A stretch of 64,000 nt of DNA from an uncultured bacterium (GTDB lineage Bacteria > Cyanobacteriota > Vampirovibrionia > Gastranaerophilales > Gastranaerophilaceae), in assembly GCA_902777385.1 (NCBI GenBank), contig CACYTP010000006.1, positions 23,695-87,694 on the forward strand. The letters are read 5' to 3'. Shown piece by piece: positions 25,850 to 34,753 of this stretch (position 1 is its first letter; each line of letters starts with the position of its first letter). The translations under genes were made by a program, and so were the position numbers. The notes under the pieces are model-generated. The model did no database searches and was not told the DNA's origin. It was given only the letters and a program-made list of their open reading frames with translations.

Positions 25850-25866
25850 TATATTATCTGTTAATC

Positions 25867-26097
25867 TTATACTGCCATAAACTCTTGTTTAGCTTGTTCA
25901 ATTGCTTCTGTCAAAGTGTCTAATTGATCAGCAGTGAAAGTTACACCCTTCTTTGTAGGAATCCATGTTGAACCGCCGTCATTCGTAAAAAATATTCTCA
26001 TATTAAGATAGCTTGTTCCTTTATATTCGCTTAAAGAAATCTGTAATTGTTCTGTTTCGCTTCTTTCTATAGTAGCTAAAATTTTTGCATCTGCCAT
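25867..26097 (-). CDS. PC4/YdbC-like ssDNA-binding transcription cofactor
   Basis: 76 residues. The pattern I-S-L-S-E-Y-K-G-T-S-Y-L-N-M-R-I-F-F followed by W-I-P-T-K-K-G-V-T-F and a closing amphipathic helix matches the PC4 (p15) fold. Bacterial members such as YdbC bind single-stranded DNA. It is upstream of priA in the same direction, which would fit a role at exposed single strands. The ribosome site is AAGGAG. Confidence 0.82.
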   Translation of the reverse strand: MADAKILATIERSETEQLQISLSEYKGTSYLNMRIFFTNDGGSTWIPTKKGVTFTADQLDTLTEAIEQAKQEFMAV

Positions 26098-26223
26098 GTT
26101 TTTTCTCCTTAACTAAACCATCATAACAAACATATCATATCATGAAAAAATAAAATGGCTTGTGCATGTCTATATTTTTGATTAGATTTTGTTTTGAACA
26201 ATAATTGTATGTATTTCGTTATA

Positions 26224-26252
26224 TTTACATATATATCTGTTTGTTGTATATT
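26224..26252 (+). promoter_or_regulatory. Likely pheT promoter
   Basis: TTTACA (26224-26229), a 17-bp spacer and TATATT (26247-26252), 35 bases before the ATG, which has GAGGGG upstream. Confidence 0.55.
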
Positions 26253-26287
26253 TTTAGTATGAATTAAGACAGTAGAGGGGAATATAA

Positions 26288-28768
26288 ATGCAGGTATCAG
26301 TAAATTGGTTAAACGAATTTGTAGATTTATCGAATATAGAAGATTCTCAATTGGCTCATGAGTTGACTATGAGTGGCTTAGAAGTTGAGAGTATTGAGGA
26401 AGTTAAGCCTCAGTTTACAAATATAATTACGGTAAAAATAGAAAAAATAGATAATCATCCGAATTCGGATCATTTACATCTTGTAACTGTTAATACCGGT
26501 TCTGCAATAAAAACTGTTGTGTGCGGTGCTCAAAACATACAGGTCGGTCAAATAGTACCTTATGCAAGTGTAGGCAGTAAAGTTTTAGACAGAAAAACCG
26601 GGGAGCAATTTGAACTTACTCCTGCTGTTATTCGTGGTGTAGAATCACAAGGAATGCTGTGTTCAGCCGATGAACTCGGAGTTTCCGAAAGAAACTATCA
26701 GCAAGAAGACGGGATTTTAGTCCTAAACAGAATTTTCCCTGATGTTAAATTGGGCGAAAAAGTGGAGGATGTTCTTGGTTTTGAAAAAGATACGGTAATA
26801 GATGTTGCACCTACCGCAAATCGTGGTGACCAGATGTCTGTTATTGGTGTTGCCAGAGAATTAAGTTCTTTGTTTAATACTCCGCTGAAATTTAATCCGA
26901 TTGAATCTACAAGGGATTTGTCTACTGATAAATTTAAGGTTGAGATTATTGATAAAGATGTTTGTAAATATTATTCACTCGGTATTTTGAAGAATATAAA
27001 AATCAAGCCGTCTCCTGACTGGATGCAGAAAAGACTGCTTGCTTCAGGGGTTCGTGCAATAAATAATGTTGTTGATATCACGAATTATGTTATGTTGGAA
27101 TATGGTTGCCCGATGCACGCATTTGACTATGATAAACTGGACGGATACCTTTGCGTTAGACGTGCTAAAGAAGGCGAAAAACTGGTTACTTTGGATGAAG
27201 TTGAACGAACTTTAACAAATGATACCGTTGTTATTGCAACAAAAGATAAACCTGTATGCTTAGGCGGTGTGTTTGGCGGTTTGAATTCTGAAATTGATGA
27301 AAATACTAAAGCTCTTGCTCTGGAGGCTGCATATTTTACCCCTGCTACAAACAGAAAAAGTGCAAGAAGTGTCGGTTACAGAAGTGAGGCCAGTGCAAGA
27401 TATGAAAGAGGGATTGATATTGAAGCTGTTAAGCCTGCACTAATGCGTGCTATTCAGTTATTAATCGAGTTAGCGGATGCAGAAGTTGTTGGTGTTGTTG
27501 AAGATGGGGAAAATAAGCTTGAACCTATTGAGATTACACTAAGATATAACCAAGTTGCAAATCTTTTGGGATGTGAAATTGCTCCTGAAAGATGTGATTC
27601 AATATTAGAAAATTTGGGATTCAAAAAGCTCGGCGGAAATGTTGCGGCTGCAAAATTTTTGGTTCCTTCTTTCAGGGCTTATGATGTTACAAGAGAAGTT
27701 GATTTGATTGAAGAAATCGCAAGAATCAACGGTTATGATAAAATTACACCGACTCTTCCGCAAAAAATGATGACTCCTGTTATTTCTCAGGAAGAAAAAG
27801 TAATCGGAAAAATTCACAATTTAATGCAGGCTGCAGGTCTTAATGAGATTATTACAACTTCATTTGTTGGGAAACCGCTTTTAGATAAATACATGCTCTC
27901 TTATGATGATGAAAATGCTGTAAAGGTTAAAAATCCGATTAGTGAAGAATGCACAATGCTCCGTCAAAATCTTGCGGTATCTGTATTGAATTGCATGAAA
28001 TATAATTACGATAACGGTCAAAAGAATTTCTGGGCTTATGAAATAGGTAAAACTTATATTAAAGAAAAAGAAGCCGATGAAAAATTTTCAGGCGTAAAAG
28101 AAACTCAGATATTGCAGGGTATCTTGACAGGTGAAGTTGAAAATTCAAAATGGCAGGTTAAATCTATGCCGGACTTCTATACTGTAAAAGGTATTGTAGA
28201 GAATCTTTTTGACGAATTCGGTATTCAAAAACGTATAAAAATTGTTCCGTTGGAATCTTCTTCTATGAAGGACTCCAACACTGTTTTACATCCGTACAGA
28301 AGTGCTGTAATAGGGCTTCTTGGCAAGCAATTAACTGAAATTGGTTATATTGGACAAATTCATCCGCTATTAAAAGATAAATTGAAGTTAAATCAGGATG
28401 CTTTTATGTTTAGTGTTGATGTTGACGTTTTAATATCAGTTATAAAAGAGACCGTACCAAGATTTAAGCATTTGCCGCAATTCCCTGAAGTCAAGCGTGA
28501 TTTGGCTTTTGTGATAAATGAGAATGTTTCTTATGACGATATTCAGAGAGTAATTAAGAGTGGTGTACAACAAAATATTTATCAAGGCAGTGAAGTTTTT
28601 GACGTTTATCAAGGTGAAAACATCGAAAAAGGATATAAGAGTTTGGCATTCAGAATAAAAATGCTGGATGAAAATGCGACTTTGACTGATGATGTTATTG
28701 AAAGAAATATGCAATCTGTAAGAGAAAAACTTCAAAAAGCTTATGCAGATATTTCTTTTAGGGAGTAA
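26288..28768 (+). CDS. pheT: Phenylalanyl-tRNA synthetase beta subunit
   Basis: 826 residues, normal for bacterial PheT. Order: N-terminal tRNA-binding (EMAP-like) domain with D-N-H-P-N-S-D-H-L, B3/B4 editing domain, B5 domain, catalytic-like core, and C-terminal ferredoxin-fold anticodon-binding domain with P-E-V-K-R-D-L-A-F. It needs PheS, which is not next to it here, so the two subunits are encoded apart. The downstream secreted protein begins 6 bases after the stop. Confidence 0.96.
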   Translation: MQVSVNWLNEFVDLSNIEDSQLAHELTMSGLEVESIEEVKPQFTNIITVKIEKIDNHPNSDHLHLVTVNTGSAIKTVVCGAQNIQVGQIVPYASVGSKVLDRKTGEQFELTPAVIRGVESQGMLCSADELGVSERNYQQEDGILVLNRIFPDVKLGEKVEDVLGFEKDTVIDVAPTANRGDQMSVIGVARELSSLFNTPLKFNPIESTRDLSTDKFKVEIIDKDVCKYYSLGILKNIKIKPSPDWMQKRLLASGVRAINNVVDITNYVMLEYGCPMHAFDYDKLDGYLCVRRAKEGEKLVTLDEVERTLTNDTVVIATKDKPVCLGGVFGGLNSEIDENTKALALEAAYFTPATNRKSARSVGYRSEASARYERGIDIEAVKPALMRAIQLLIELADAEVVGVVEDGENKLEPIEITLRYNQVANLLGCEIAPERCDSILENLGFKKLGGNVAAAKFLVPSFRAYDVTREVDLIEEIARINGYDKITPTLPQKMMTPVISQEEKVIGKIHNLMQAAGLNEIITTSFVGKPLLDKYMLSYDDENAVKVKNPISEECTMLRQNLAVSVLNCMKYNYDNGQKNFWAYEIGKTYIKEKEADEKFSGVKETQILQGILTGEVENSKWQVKSMPDFYTVKGIVENLFDEFGIQKRIKIVPLESSSMKDSNTVLHPYRSAVIGLLGKQLTEIGYIGQIHPLLKDKLKLNQDAFMFSVDVDVLISVIKETVPRFKHLPQFPEVKRDLAFVINENVSYDDIQRVIKSGVQQNIYQGSEVFDVYQGENIEKGYKSLAFRIKMLDENATLTDDVIERNMQSVREKLQKAYADISFRE

Positions 28769-28774
28769 TATGAT

Positions 28775-29419
28775 ATGAAAAAGATTATTTTAACTTTATT
28801 TGTATTTTTTATTAGTATGCTTTCTTCTATAGCAGCGAATGTTATTCCTGAAAATATAAGTATCAGCAATACTAATACGTTTGGAGTTTATCAGGTAGGA
28901 AATTCTATTGTTGTATATGAAGAACCTGATGAAAATTCTGCTATAAAACAGAAAATTGTGTGGAGTAAAGATAATGTTATTCCGCAAAATTTGAAAAAAT
29001 CGGACTTGTTTGTTCTGTATTTGGAGAAAAATGATTTTGCTCTGATGGCTGTTACCGATGAGATTGAAGATTGGGTTGAGGTTATATATAACAATTCTAC
29101 AGGCGATAAAGGATGGATAAAAAAAGATGATCCGTATAAATTTAATACCTGGGTAAATTTTTATAATATGTATGGCAGAAAGTACGGACTGAAGATGCTA
29201 AAAGGTGCCCCTGAAAGCGTCACATATATGTACGGTTCTCCGGATGAAAGTGCAAAGAAAATAAGTACAATAAACAATCCTGAATTGATAAATTTAAATT
29301 TTGTAAGAGGGAATTGGATGCTTGTAACTGTTGTTGATATTGACAGAACTCCAAAGACAGGTTATATCCGTTGGAGAAGTGATGATGGCATAAAATATCT
29401 TTTCCCTGATATAAAATAG
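28775..29419 (+). CDS. Secreted protein with SH3-like repeats
   Basis: 214 residues. The signal peptide is K-I-I-L-T-L-F-V-F-F-I with likely cleavage after I-A-A. The mature protein appears to hold two SH3-like units: around residues 40-110 (Y-E-E-P-D-E-N-S ... W-V-E-V-I-Y ... K-G-W-I-K-K) and around 140-205 (Y-G-S-P-D-E-S ... W-M-L-V-T-V ... T-G-Y-I-R-W). Such bacterial SH3-like domains often bind cell wall or mediate surface contacts. It is probably co-transcribed with pheT. The domain call is by eye. Confidence 0.65.
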   Translation: MKKIILTLFVFFISMLSSIAANVIPENISISNTNTFGVYQVGNSIVVYEEPDENSAIKQKIVWSKDNVIPQNLKKSDLFVLYLEKNDFALMAVTDEIEDWVEVIYNNSTGDKGWIKKDDPYKFNTWVNFYNMYGRKYGLKMLKGAPESVTYMYGSPDESAKKISTINNPELINLNFVRGNWMLVTVVDIDRTPKTGYIRWRSDDGIKYLFPDIK

Positions 29420-29426
29420 TTTTGGA

Positions 29427-29795
29427 TTATTTTCTGATAGATTCTGTTTCCATAAACATAATCATATTAAAGTCCGATATTGTGATATTTGGGTTACGTT
29501 TCATAAATTTTTTCACATCAAACTTCGAAAGCCATTTGTCAGCTTTTTGTGCAACTTTTTCATCATCAGGGTACTCATTCTTGAGTCTGTTGATATAATC
29601 CTTTGTCATGTAAATTATATCATCTTCACTCATAATCGGTCGTCCGCCAATCCTTACCTCATCGGATTCTTCTTCGTCAAGCAGGTTTCTTTCCTGTTGT
29701 TTCTGCTCTTGTTGACGTTGCTGCTGCCCGTTGGTATCAGAAGACGTTGATGATTCTATACGTCTGTTGAATGGATTATTAACCGAATTAAACAT
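29427..29795 (-). CDS. Hypothetical protein with Gln-rich N-terminus
   Basis: 122 residues. Residues 17-37 are Gln/Arg-rich, followed by an acidic linker, then a helical C-terminal domain (from about 50) with D-D-I-I-Y-M-T-K-D-Y and R-N-P-N-I-T-I-S-D-F. No signal peptide or membrane segment. No family recognised. AGAGG precedes the ATG. It converges on the gene at 28775 with a 7-base gap. Confidence 0.65.
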   Translation of the reverse strand: MFNSVNNPFNRRIESSTSSDTNGQQQRQQEQKQQERNLLDEEESDEVRIGGRPIMSEDDIIYMTKDYINRLKNEYPDDEKVAQKADKWLSKFDVKKFMKRNPNITISDFNMIMFMETESIRK

Positions 29796-29851
29796 ATAAG
29801 ATGCCTCTTATTTTTAAACATGCCATAATACGGTATATTTTAAATAAAACT

Positions 29852-29874
29852 TTAAAAAGATACATCAGATGTAT
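29852..29874 (-). terminator. Possible terminator of the endonuclease IV-like gene
   Basis: ATACATC-A-GATGTAT palindrome (29860-29874) just past the stop, followed on the minus strand by CTTTTTAAAG. The effective stem is short. Confidence 0.4.
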
Positions 29875-29880
29875 GAGATA

Positions 29881-30729
29881 TTAGCTGAGGTTCATGTAAT
29901 ATTGTTTTAGTAATAATGCGTCATCTTCTATATTGGGACTTTCGCACACAAGAGAACCCTTAACGCCAAATGATTTCATTGCTCTGAGTAAATCCTTATA
30001 ATTCATATCAGAGTTTTCAAGATTAAGGTGTTTCTTTTCCCCTTTTGCACCATAATCTATTCCTGCCAGATGCCCGTGAAAATTCTCAATTGCATAATTA
30101 CCTATAGTTCCCAATTTTTCAAGTATTTCACAGAATTCATCATAGGTGTTGTATTCTCCTGTAGTTCTTGCATGTATGTGAGAAAAATCTATACAAGGTA
30201 ATACGTTGTCAAATTCTTTTGATAATCTGACAATTTCATCAATATCACCCCATTGCGTAGATTTTCCTGTTGTTTCAGGTCTGATCCAGATGTCAATATT
30301 ATCTCTGTGCAGTGTATCGTTAATTTTTTCTATTTGAGATTTAACTTGATTATATACTATTTCTTTATCTTTCCCCATATAAAATGCGGCATGAAAGGTT
30401 ATACTGTATCCTCCGACTGAAAATGCCGTTGCGGCTGTTTCTATAATTCTTTGAACGCTTGCTTCAATTTTTTCTTCTTCTTTTGAATTAAGGTTTATAT
30501 AAAAAGGGGCGTGTGCAGTAATAATCATTCCATGTTCATTTGCATTATTTTCTGCTACCGCTTTGTTTTCAGGACTCATTCTTACACCGTGGACAAATTC
30601 CAACTCCATTCCGTCCAAATTCATTTCTCTAATAATGTTAAATGCTTCTTTATAGCTTCCTTTTCCTGTGCGTAAAGGCATTCCGGCTGTAACGAAATTC
30701 AGTCTTTCAAATTTAAAATCTTTTCTCAC
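29881..30729 (-). CDS. Endonuclease IV-like TIM-barrel protein
   Basis: 282 residues in the AP-endonuclease-2/xylose-isomerase-like fold. Residues expected to bind the three-zinc centre of endonuclease IV can be followed in order: T-A-H-A-P-F, T-F-H-A-A-F, R-P-E-T-T-G, C-I-D-F-S-H, N-F-H-G-H and V-C-E-S-P. It therefore probably cuts abasic sites in DNA repair. A sugar isomerase of the same fold is the alternative. The start codon is GTG with AAGGGG 6 bases upstream. Confidence 0.78.
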   Translation of the reverse strand: MRKDFKFERLNFVTAGMPLRTGKGSYKEAFNIIREMNLDGMELEFVHGVRMSPENKAVAENNANEHGMIITAHAPFYINLNSKEEEKIEASVQRIIETAATAFSVGGYSITFHAAFYMGKDKEIVYNQVKSQIEKINDTLHRDNIDIWIRPETTGKSTQWGDIDEIVRLSKEFDNVLPCIDFSHIHARTTGEYNTYDEFCEILEKLGTIGNYAIENFHGHLAGIDYGAKGEKKHLNLENSDMNYKDLLRAMKSFGVKGSLVCESPNIEDDALLLKQYYMNLS

Positions 30730-30812
30730 AATATACCCCTTTTCAGGAGTTATTATAGCATAAAATCATTTGTGGTATAATCCTTATTAAAGAGTGAAGG
30801 AGAAAATTTATT

Positions 30813-31079
30813 ATGAGTAAAGTTATTGAATATCAGCCTCAGGGTGTATGTTGTCAGGTTATGCAAATTCAGGTGAGTGATGACGGTATTGTTGAAGATG
30901 CAAAGTTCTTTGGTGGATGTAATGGTAACCTTCAGGGAATAAGCTCTTTAATTAAGGGTATGAAAATAGATGATGTAATTGATAAATTACAAGGTACTAA
31001 GTGTGGCGGTAAAATGACAAGTTGTCCGGATCAGCTTGCACAGTGTCTGATTTCTTACAAAACCTCAGCTGCTGTGTAA
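30813..31079 (+). CDS. TSCPD domain protein (TIGR03905 type)
   Basis: 88 residues containing the domain's namesake T-S-C-P-D near residue 70, a G-V-C-C near residue 12, F-G-G-C-N-G-N near 33 and T-K-C-G-G. The same domain is found at the C-terminus of some B12-dependent ribonucleotide reductases; stand-alone copies have no proven role. The conserved cysteines suggest metal or redox chemistry. Strong ribosome site (GAAGGAG) and terminator. Confidence 0.88.
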   Translation: MSKVIEYQPQGVCCQVMQIQVSDDGIVEDAKFFGGCNGNLQGISSLIKGMKIDDVIDKLQGTKCGGKMTSCPDQLAQCLISYKTSAAV

Positions 31080-31098
31080 CTGTTTAGAGATATTATAA

Positions 31099-31130
31099 AA
31101 AAACAGGACCTAAGTCCTGTTTTTTTTTAT
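31099..31130. terminator. Bidirectional terminator
   Basis: AACAGGAC-CTAA-GTCCTGTT with flanking A-run and T-run; it serves both the TSCPD gene (+) and the membrane protein gene (-). Confidence 0.85.
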
Positions 31131-31903
31131 TTTTTTACAATTACTACTGCTGTTTTTCCGTCACCGTCATAATAGGTCTTTCGTTCAGGGGTAACTTTAT
31201 TTCCTTCTATTTGATATTTAACAACAGAACAATTCTTTTTTTCTAAATTGCAAATACTGCCGTCTTTATTGAAGGTGTATAATTCTGTAATTTGATATTG
31301 TCCTGTTTGTTTATTTGCTGTTTTAACTGCAATAGTGTTGCTGTTGTATATTTCATATTTTTGAACTTTTGAATTCAGCGATTTCAGGGAATTCATCAAA
31401 TTATTTGTTAATGTTTTGCTGTCTTTTGCGTATTGTAAATCTGAATTGCGATTAATTGTTGTAATGTATGATTCTGTCTGATAGTCTTCCGGCACATAAC
31501 TATTTAGAGCTTTCATACTATTAATAAAAGCGAACAGACATACTACAGTTAATATTATATTTAGTACAAGCATTATACCTGCTGCACATGCCCATTTCTT
31601 CTGAACATCGTTAAAATGTACAGGATTTTTCCAGCCTTTTCCTGCCCAAGCCCATTCATTTCCTTTCAAACCAAAATAAACCATAACTCCAATTGCTGCA
31701 AATGGTACAAAAAAGTTTACTACAGGAATGAGTGAGGCCACTAATATAATTACCCATGGTATAAGTGTTTTTATAAACGCTCCGTTAAAAATCCCCCAAA
31801 TCCAGCCGAAATATAATGCACCCCAGTTAAATTTGTTGATTTCGTCTATACTCTGAAAATCTCTGTTTTGTACAGTATTATTGATTTCTAAATTTTGATT
31901 CAT
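31127..31903 (-). CDS. Membrane protein with DUF2628-like N-terminus
   Basis: 258 residues. Residues about 22-90 contain a W-G-A-L-Y-F-G-W-I-W-G-I-F-N-G segment and two hydrophobic helices, and a third helix lies near 110-130, resembling DUF2628-type membrane proteins that read 'W-A-F-F-F-G-x-x-W'. The C-terminal ~120 residues are soluble with two Cys and a strand-rich character. Function unknown. AGGAG precedes the ATG. Confidence 0.65.
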   Translation of the reverse strand: MNQNLEINNTVQNRDFQSIDEINKFNWGALYFGWIWGIFNGAFIKTLIPWVIILVASLIPVVNFFVPFAAIGVMVYFGLKGNEWAWAGKGWKNPVHFNDVQKKWACAAGIMLVLNIILTVVCLFAFINSMKALNSYVPEDYQTESYITTINRNSDLQYAKDSKTLTNNLMNSLKSLNSKVQKYEIYNSNTIAVKTANKQTGQYQITELYTFNKDGSICNLEKKNCSVVKYQIEGNKVTPERKTYYDGDGKTAVVIVKK

Positions 31904-31975
31904 AGTAAATTCTCCTGTTATTTCTTCGTAATATTACCATATTATAGAATATATAGAGTCATTTATGTAGTTGAT

Positions 31976-32365
31976 TTATTTTATAAACCTGCAATATCTT
32001 GTGTTGTACAAAACTTCATTATCAAGATATTTTATATCTGCGGTTGTTGAAGTAATCATTCCATAATCACTGTAATCATTGTAAACTCTTAATCCGACTT
32101 CTGAAAACTTTTTTGCTACATCCATAGGTACATGGCAATCTATGTTATTTCTGTACAAAAAGTGACAGGTGTTGTTTTCCGTTCCATATATTTTTCTTGC
32201 CGAATGGGAATTTTCTTCAGATGATTCTATAGGTGTGCAGGAACTAACGTTTTTATAAAATGCTAATTCATTATTAACATGCTCTTCCAATACCTTATCT
32301 CTGGCAGCATAGCAAGTTAATCCGAATGTAACACATATTATTGATATCAGTATTTTTCTAATCAT
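31976..32365 (-). CDS. Small secreted Cys-containing protein
   Basis: 129 residues from the ATG at 32365; the frame is open further upstream, but that part lies inside trmD. This start gives a clean signal peptide (I-R-K-I-L-I-S-I-I-C-V-T-F-G-L-T-C-Y-A). The mature part has four cysteines (S-C-T, N-T-C-H, D-C-H, Y-C-R), probably two disulfides. Its start overlaps the trmD stop by 8 bases, so it is the last gene of the RNA-modification operon. No family recognised. Confidence 0.6.
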   Translation of the reverse strand: MIRKILISIICVTFGLTCYAARDKVLEEHVNNELAFYKNVSSCTPIESSEENSHSARKIYGTENNTCHFLYRNNIDCHVPMDVAKKFSEVGLRVYNDYSDYGMITSTTADIKYLDNEVLYNTRYCRFIK

Positions 32366-33059
32366 TGTTATCTCTTTTTTTAATATATTTATCATATAAG
32401 TCCGGACGGCGTTTTTGGGTTCTTTCGATAGATTGTCGTAGTCTGAACTCATTAATTTCTTTGTGATTTCCGTTGAGTAATACTTCCGGAACTTTTAACC
32501 CCCGATATTCTCTCGGTCGTGTGTAATGCGGATATTCTATTAATCCGTTTGAGAAGCTGTCTTCATCAGCCGATTCAATATGTCCCAATGTCCCCTCAAG
32601 TTTTCTGCTAACAGCATCTATAAGACACAGAGCAGGAAGTTCTCCGCCTGTTAATACAAAGTCTCCGATTGAAATTTCTTTGGGGTTTATTATTTCCCGT
32701 ATTCTTTCATCGTAACCTTCATAGTGTCCGCACATAAGAATAATTTGATTATAACCGGTTAGTTTGTTAACCAGTTCGTCGGTGAGAGGTTCTCCTTGGG
32801 GAGAAAGCATAATTGTTATGGAATTATCTTGCCTTAAAATACTTTCGTAAGCATCAACATAAGGTTGTGCCATTAGTACCATTCCGGCACCACCGCCGTA
32901 AGGAATATCATCAACTTTTTTATGTTTGTTTTCCGTGTAATCCCGTGGATTTATTGTATTAATTTTTACTATTCCGCTGTCAACTGCACGCTTTAAAATG
33001 CTGTACTGGAAATAGTTTTCTATCATTTCCGGAAATAGTGTCATTACGTCAAATATCAT
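32358..33059 (-). CDS. trmD: tRNA (guanine-37-N1) methyltransferase
   Basis: 233 residues. The SPOUT trefoil-knot motifs are visible: M-C-G-H-Y-E-G-Y-D-E-R near residue 110 and S-I-G-D-F-V-L-T-G-G-E near 130. It methylates G37 of tRNAs to prevent frameshifting. It overlaps rimM by 4 bases, the classic rimM-trmD pair. Confidence 0.97.
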   Translation of the reverse strand: MIFDVMTLFPEMIENYFQYSILKRAVDSGIVKINTINPRDYTENKHKKVDDIPYGGGAGMVLMAQPYVDAYESILRQDNSITIMLSPQGEPLTDELVNKLTGYNQIILMCGHYEGYDERIREIINPKEISIGDFVLTGGELPALCLIDAVSRKLEGTLGHIESADEDSFSNGLIEYPHYTRPREYRGLKVPEVLLNGNHKEINEFRLRQSIERTQKRRPDLYDKYIKKRDNND

Positions 33060-33568
33060 TCCAATAACCCCGCAATGTTATTAATCGTAATGCTTTTCCC
33101 TTTCACATCTACTTTTTTGATAAATGCTTCTACAAAAGGTACGAGTGAAACATGCTTGGTATTTGTTTTTACTGATAGCAAATCATTAGCACCGTTGTTT
33201 GATACTCCTATCACAAAGCCAAGTTTGTTCCCGTCAGTATCATATATATTCATTCCTACGAGTTCATCTATTAAAAACTCATTTTCATCCAAATTCTCTC
33301 GGACAAAACTTTCTTCAACAAAAATTAAGCAACCTTTATAATCCATAAGCTCATTTATTGAATTTATTCCTGAAAATTTAAAGAGTGCAAAATTTTTGTT
33401 CAAACGTACATTTTGAACATCAAAAGGCAAATAGTTATTATCTTTTCTGATAAAAACTTTTTCAAGTCCAAGTATAAAATCCTCTTGTCCACGGCTAAAC
33501 CCTACTTTTGCTTCACCCTTTATGCCATGAAAATTCAAGATTTTACCAACGGAAATATATTTATCCAT
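33056..33568 (-). CDS. rimM: Ribosome maturation factor RimM
   Basis: 170 residues. The N-terminal RimM domain begins V-G-K-I-L-N-F-H-G-I-K-G-E, and a PRC-barrel C-terminal half carries L-V-P-F-V-E-A-F-I. It assists 30S head assembly. Two bases separate it from the RGG-protein stop upstream and it overlaps trmD downstream. Confidence 0.95.
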   Translation of the reverse strand: MDKYISVGKILNFHGIKGEAKVGFSRGQEDFILGLEKVFIRKDNNYLPFDVQNVRLNKNFALFKFSGINSINELMDYKGCLIFVEESFVRENLDENEFLIDELVGMNIYDTDGNKLGFVIGVSNNGANDLLSVKTNTKHVSLVPFVEAFIKKVDVKGKSITINNIAGLLE

Positions 33569-33570
33569 AA

Positions 33571-34596
33571 CTATTCTTCAGCCGGTTCTTCTTCCGATTT
33601 TTTCGGTTTTCTTCCTCGTTTTGGCTTATCTTCCGTAGCTTCGGCAGCCTGATTTTTGAATTCTTCAGGAGCATCTGCTCTGTCTTGATTCCAACGCTGA
33701 AGCCCCATCTGGGAACGAATTAACCCAATGCCGACATGTACACGCCACTCATCCATCTTTAATTGTGCCGCAATAATTTTGTGACAGCCGATAGGAGGTA
33801 ACGGTAACAGTGGTTCATATAAATTCTTAATCGCAAACAACTGATCAGGTGTGATAGCTAATTTACGTTTAGGGAAAGGTAATTTTGGCAACATCATCTT
33901 TTGTCTTACAAGATTTATACCAAAGAATACCTTTCTTGGTTCTAAACCGATTTTTTCACCAATAACTTCGTGTGCATCCGGATTTGGAAGCGGAAGCATT
34001 GTCTTATATAGTAATTCAATTTGTTCTAATTGCTCCTTACTTACTAAAAGCTGTTTTGGTGCTTTATTCCTGTTCATCGGACGTCTGTTACCAAATCCTC
34101 CACGGTTAAACCCGCCTTGCTGAGGTCTTCTGTTGTTATTAAATCCTCCGCGGTTGTAACCGCCCTGACGGTTGTTGTTATATCCGCCACGGTTATTATA
34201 TCCGCCGCCTTGGTTATCACGTCTTTGGTAACCGCCTTGACGGTTGTTGTATCCGCCACGGTTATTATATCCGCCGCCCTGATTATCACGTCTTTGATAA
34301 CCGCCTTGACGATTATTGTTATATCCGCCTTGTTGATTATATTGTCTTTGAGGACGAGGACGTTCTTCCCCTGCACTATAACTGCTGTAGAATTGCGGTT
34401 GATTTTCCGTGCTGTATCCGTTCATTGGTTCTTGAGGTGTCGGATTTGTTTCTGTATTTGCAGAAACTTCACCGCCTTCTGATGGGGCATTAATCATCAT
34501 CTTTTTATCAGGATACAAACAATCCGGACATATAACTCTTTTGGGGTTCTTTGTCTCAAATTCCCGACCGCACTTGACGCATTTGTTTACATACAT
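33571..34596 (-). CDS. Zinc-ribbon RGG-repeat protein (probable RNA binder)
   Basis: 341 residues. Residues 5-26 form a small zinc ribbon (C-V-K-C-G ... C-P-D-C). Residues about 75-180 are a low-complexity Gly/Asn/Arg/Gln/Tyr tract with R-G-G-Y, Q-G-G-Y-Q-R-R-D and R-G-G-F repeats. Residues about 185-290 hold two related helical units, each with L-x-x-I-x-x-L-Y-x-x-x-L-P-L-P near its start. The tail is Lys/Glu-rich and basic (K-R-G-R-K-P-K-K). RGG tracts usually bind RNA and can phase-separate. It directly precedes rimM-trmD, where many bacteria carry the RNA chaperone gene khpA, so an RNA role is likely. I do not recognise the helical unit. Confidence 0.75.
   Translation of the reverse strand: MYVNKCVKCGREFETKNPKRVICPDCLYPDKKMMINAPSEGGEVSANTETNPTPQEPMNGYSTENQPQFYSSYSAGEERPRPQRQYNQQGGYNNNRQGGYQRRDNQGGGYNNRGGYNNRQGGYQRRDNQGGGYNNRGGYNNNRQGGYNRGGFNNNRRPQQGGFNRGGFGNRRPMNRNKAPKQLLVSKEQLEQIELLYKTMLPLPNPDAHEVIGEKIGLEPRKVFFGINLVRQKMMLPKLPFPKRKLAITPDQLFAIKNLYEPLLPLPPIGCHKIIAAQLKMDEWRVHVGIGLIRSQMGLQRWNQDRADAPEEFKNQAAEATEDKPKRGRKPKKSEEEPAEE
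34191..34328. repeat. Tandem 69-bp repeat in the RGG gene
   Basis: Two copies of a 69-bp unit (34191-34259 and 34260-34328) differ at only a few bases and encode a 23-residue GGY/QRRD/NNR unit. Partial copies flank them. Such repeats can change length by recombination or slippage without loss of frame. Confidence 0.8.
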
Positions 34597-34753
34597 AATT
34601 AAAAGCCTCTTAATTGAAAAATTAAATCATAAACTAAAATAAAATGGTTCTTAAATCTTAAAAAATACTATTAATCCTCTGTGAAAATTCTTAATGATAT
34701 ATCTTAATGTAATTATTATAACATAAATGTCAAATATAATCAAGATGTTAAAT

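Noticed and set aside
26098..26287. T-box or other riboswitch upstream of pheT (and before valS at 51313-51441)
   Set aside because: No T-box consensus sequence, no terminator/antiterminator pair and too short a leader.
34117..34482. Long open frame on the + strand, Val/Ile/Ala-rich, looking like a membrane protein
   Set aside because: It is the antisense of the RGG tandem repeats; its hydrophobic pattern comes from the reverse complement of Gly/Asn/Arg codons and it has no ribosome site.
33191..34596. CRISPR array suspected from regular repeats around 34160-34330
   Set aside because: The repeats are contiguous, in frame and encode an RGG tract; there are no spacers or cas genes.
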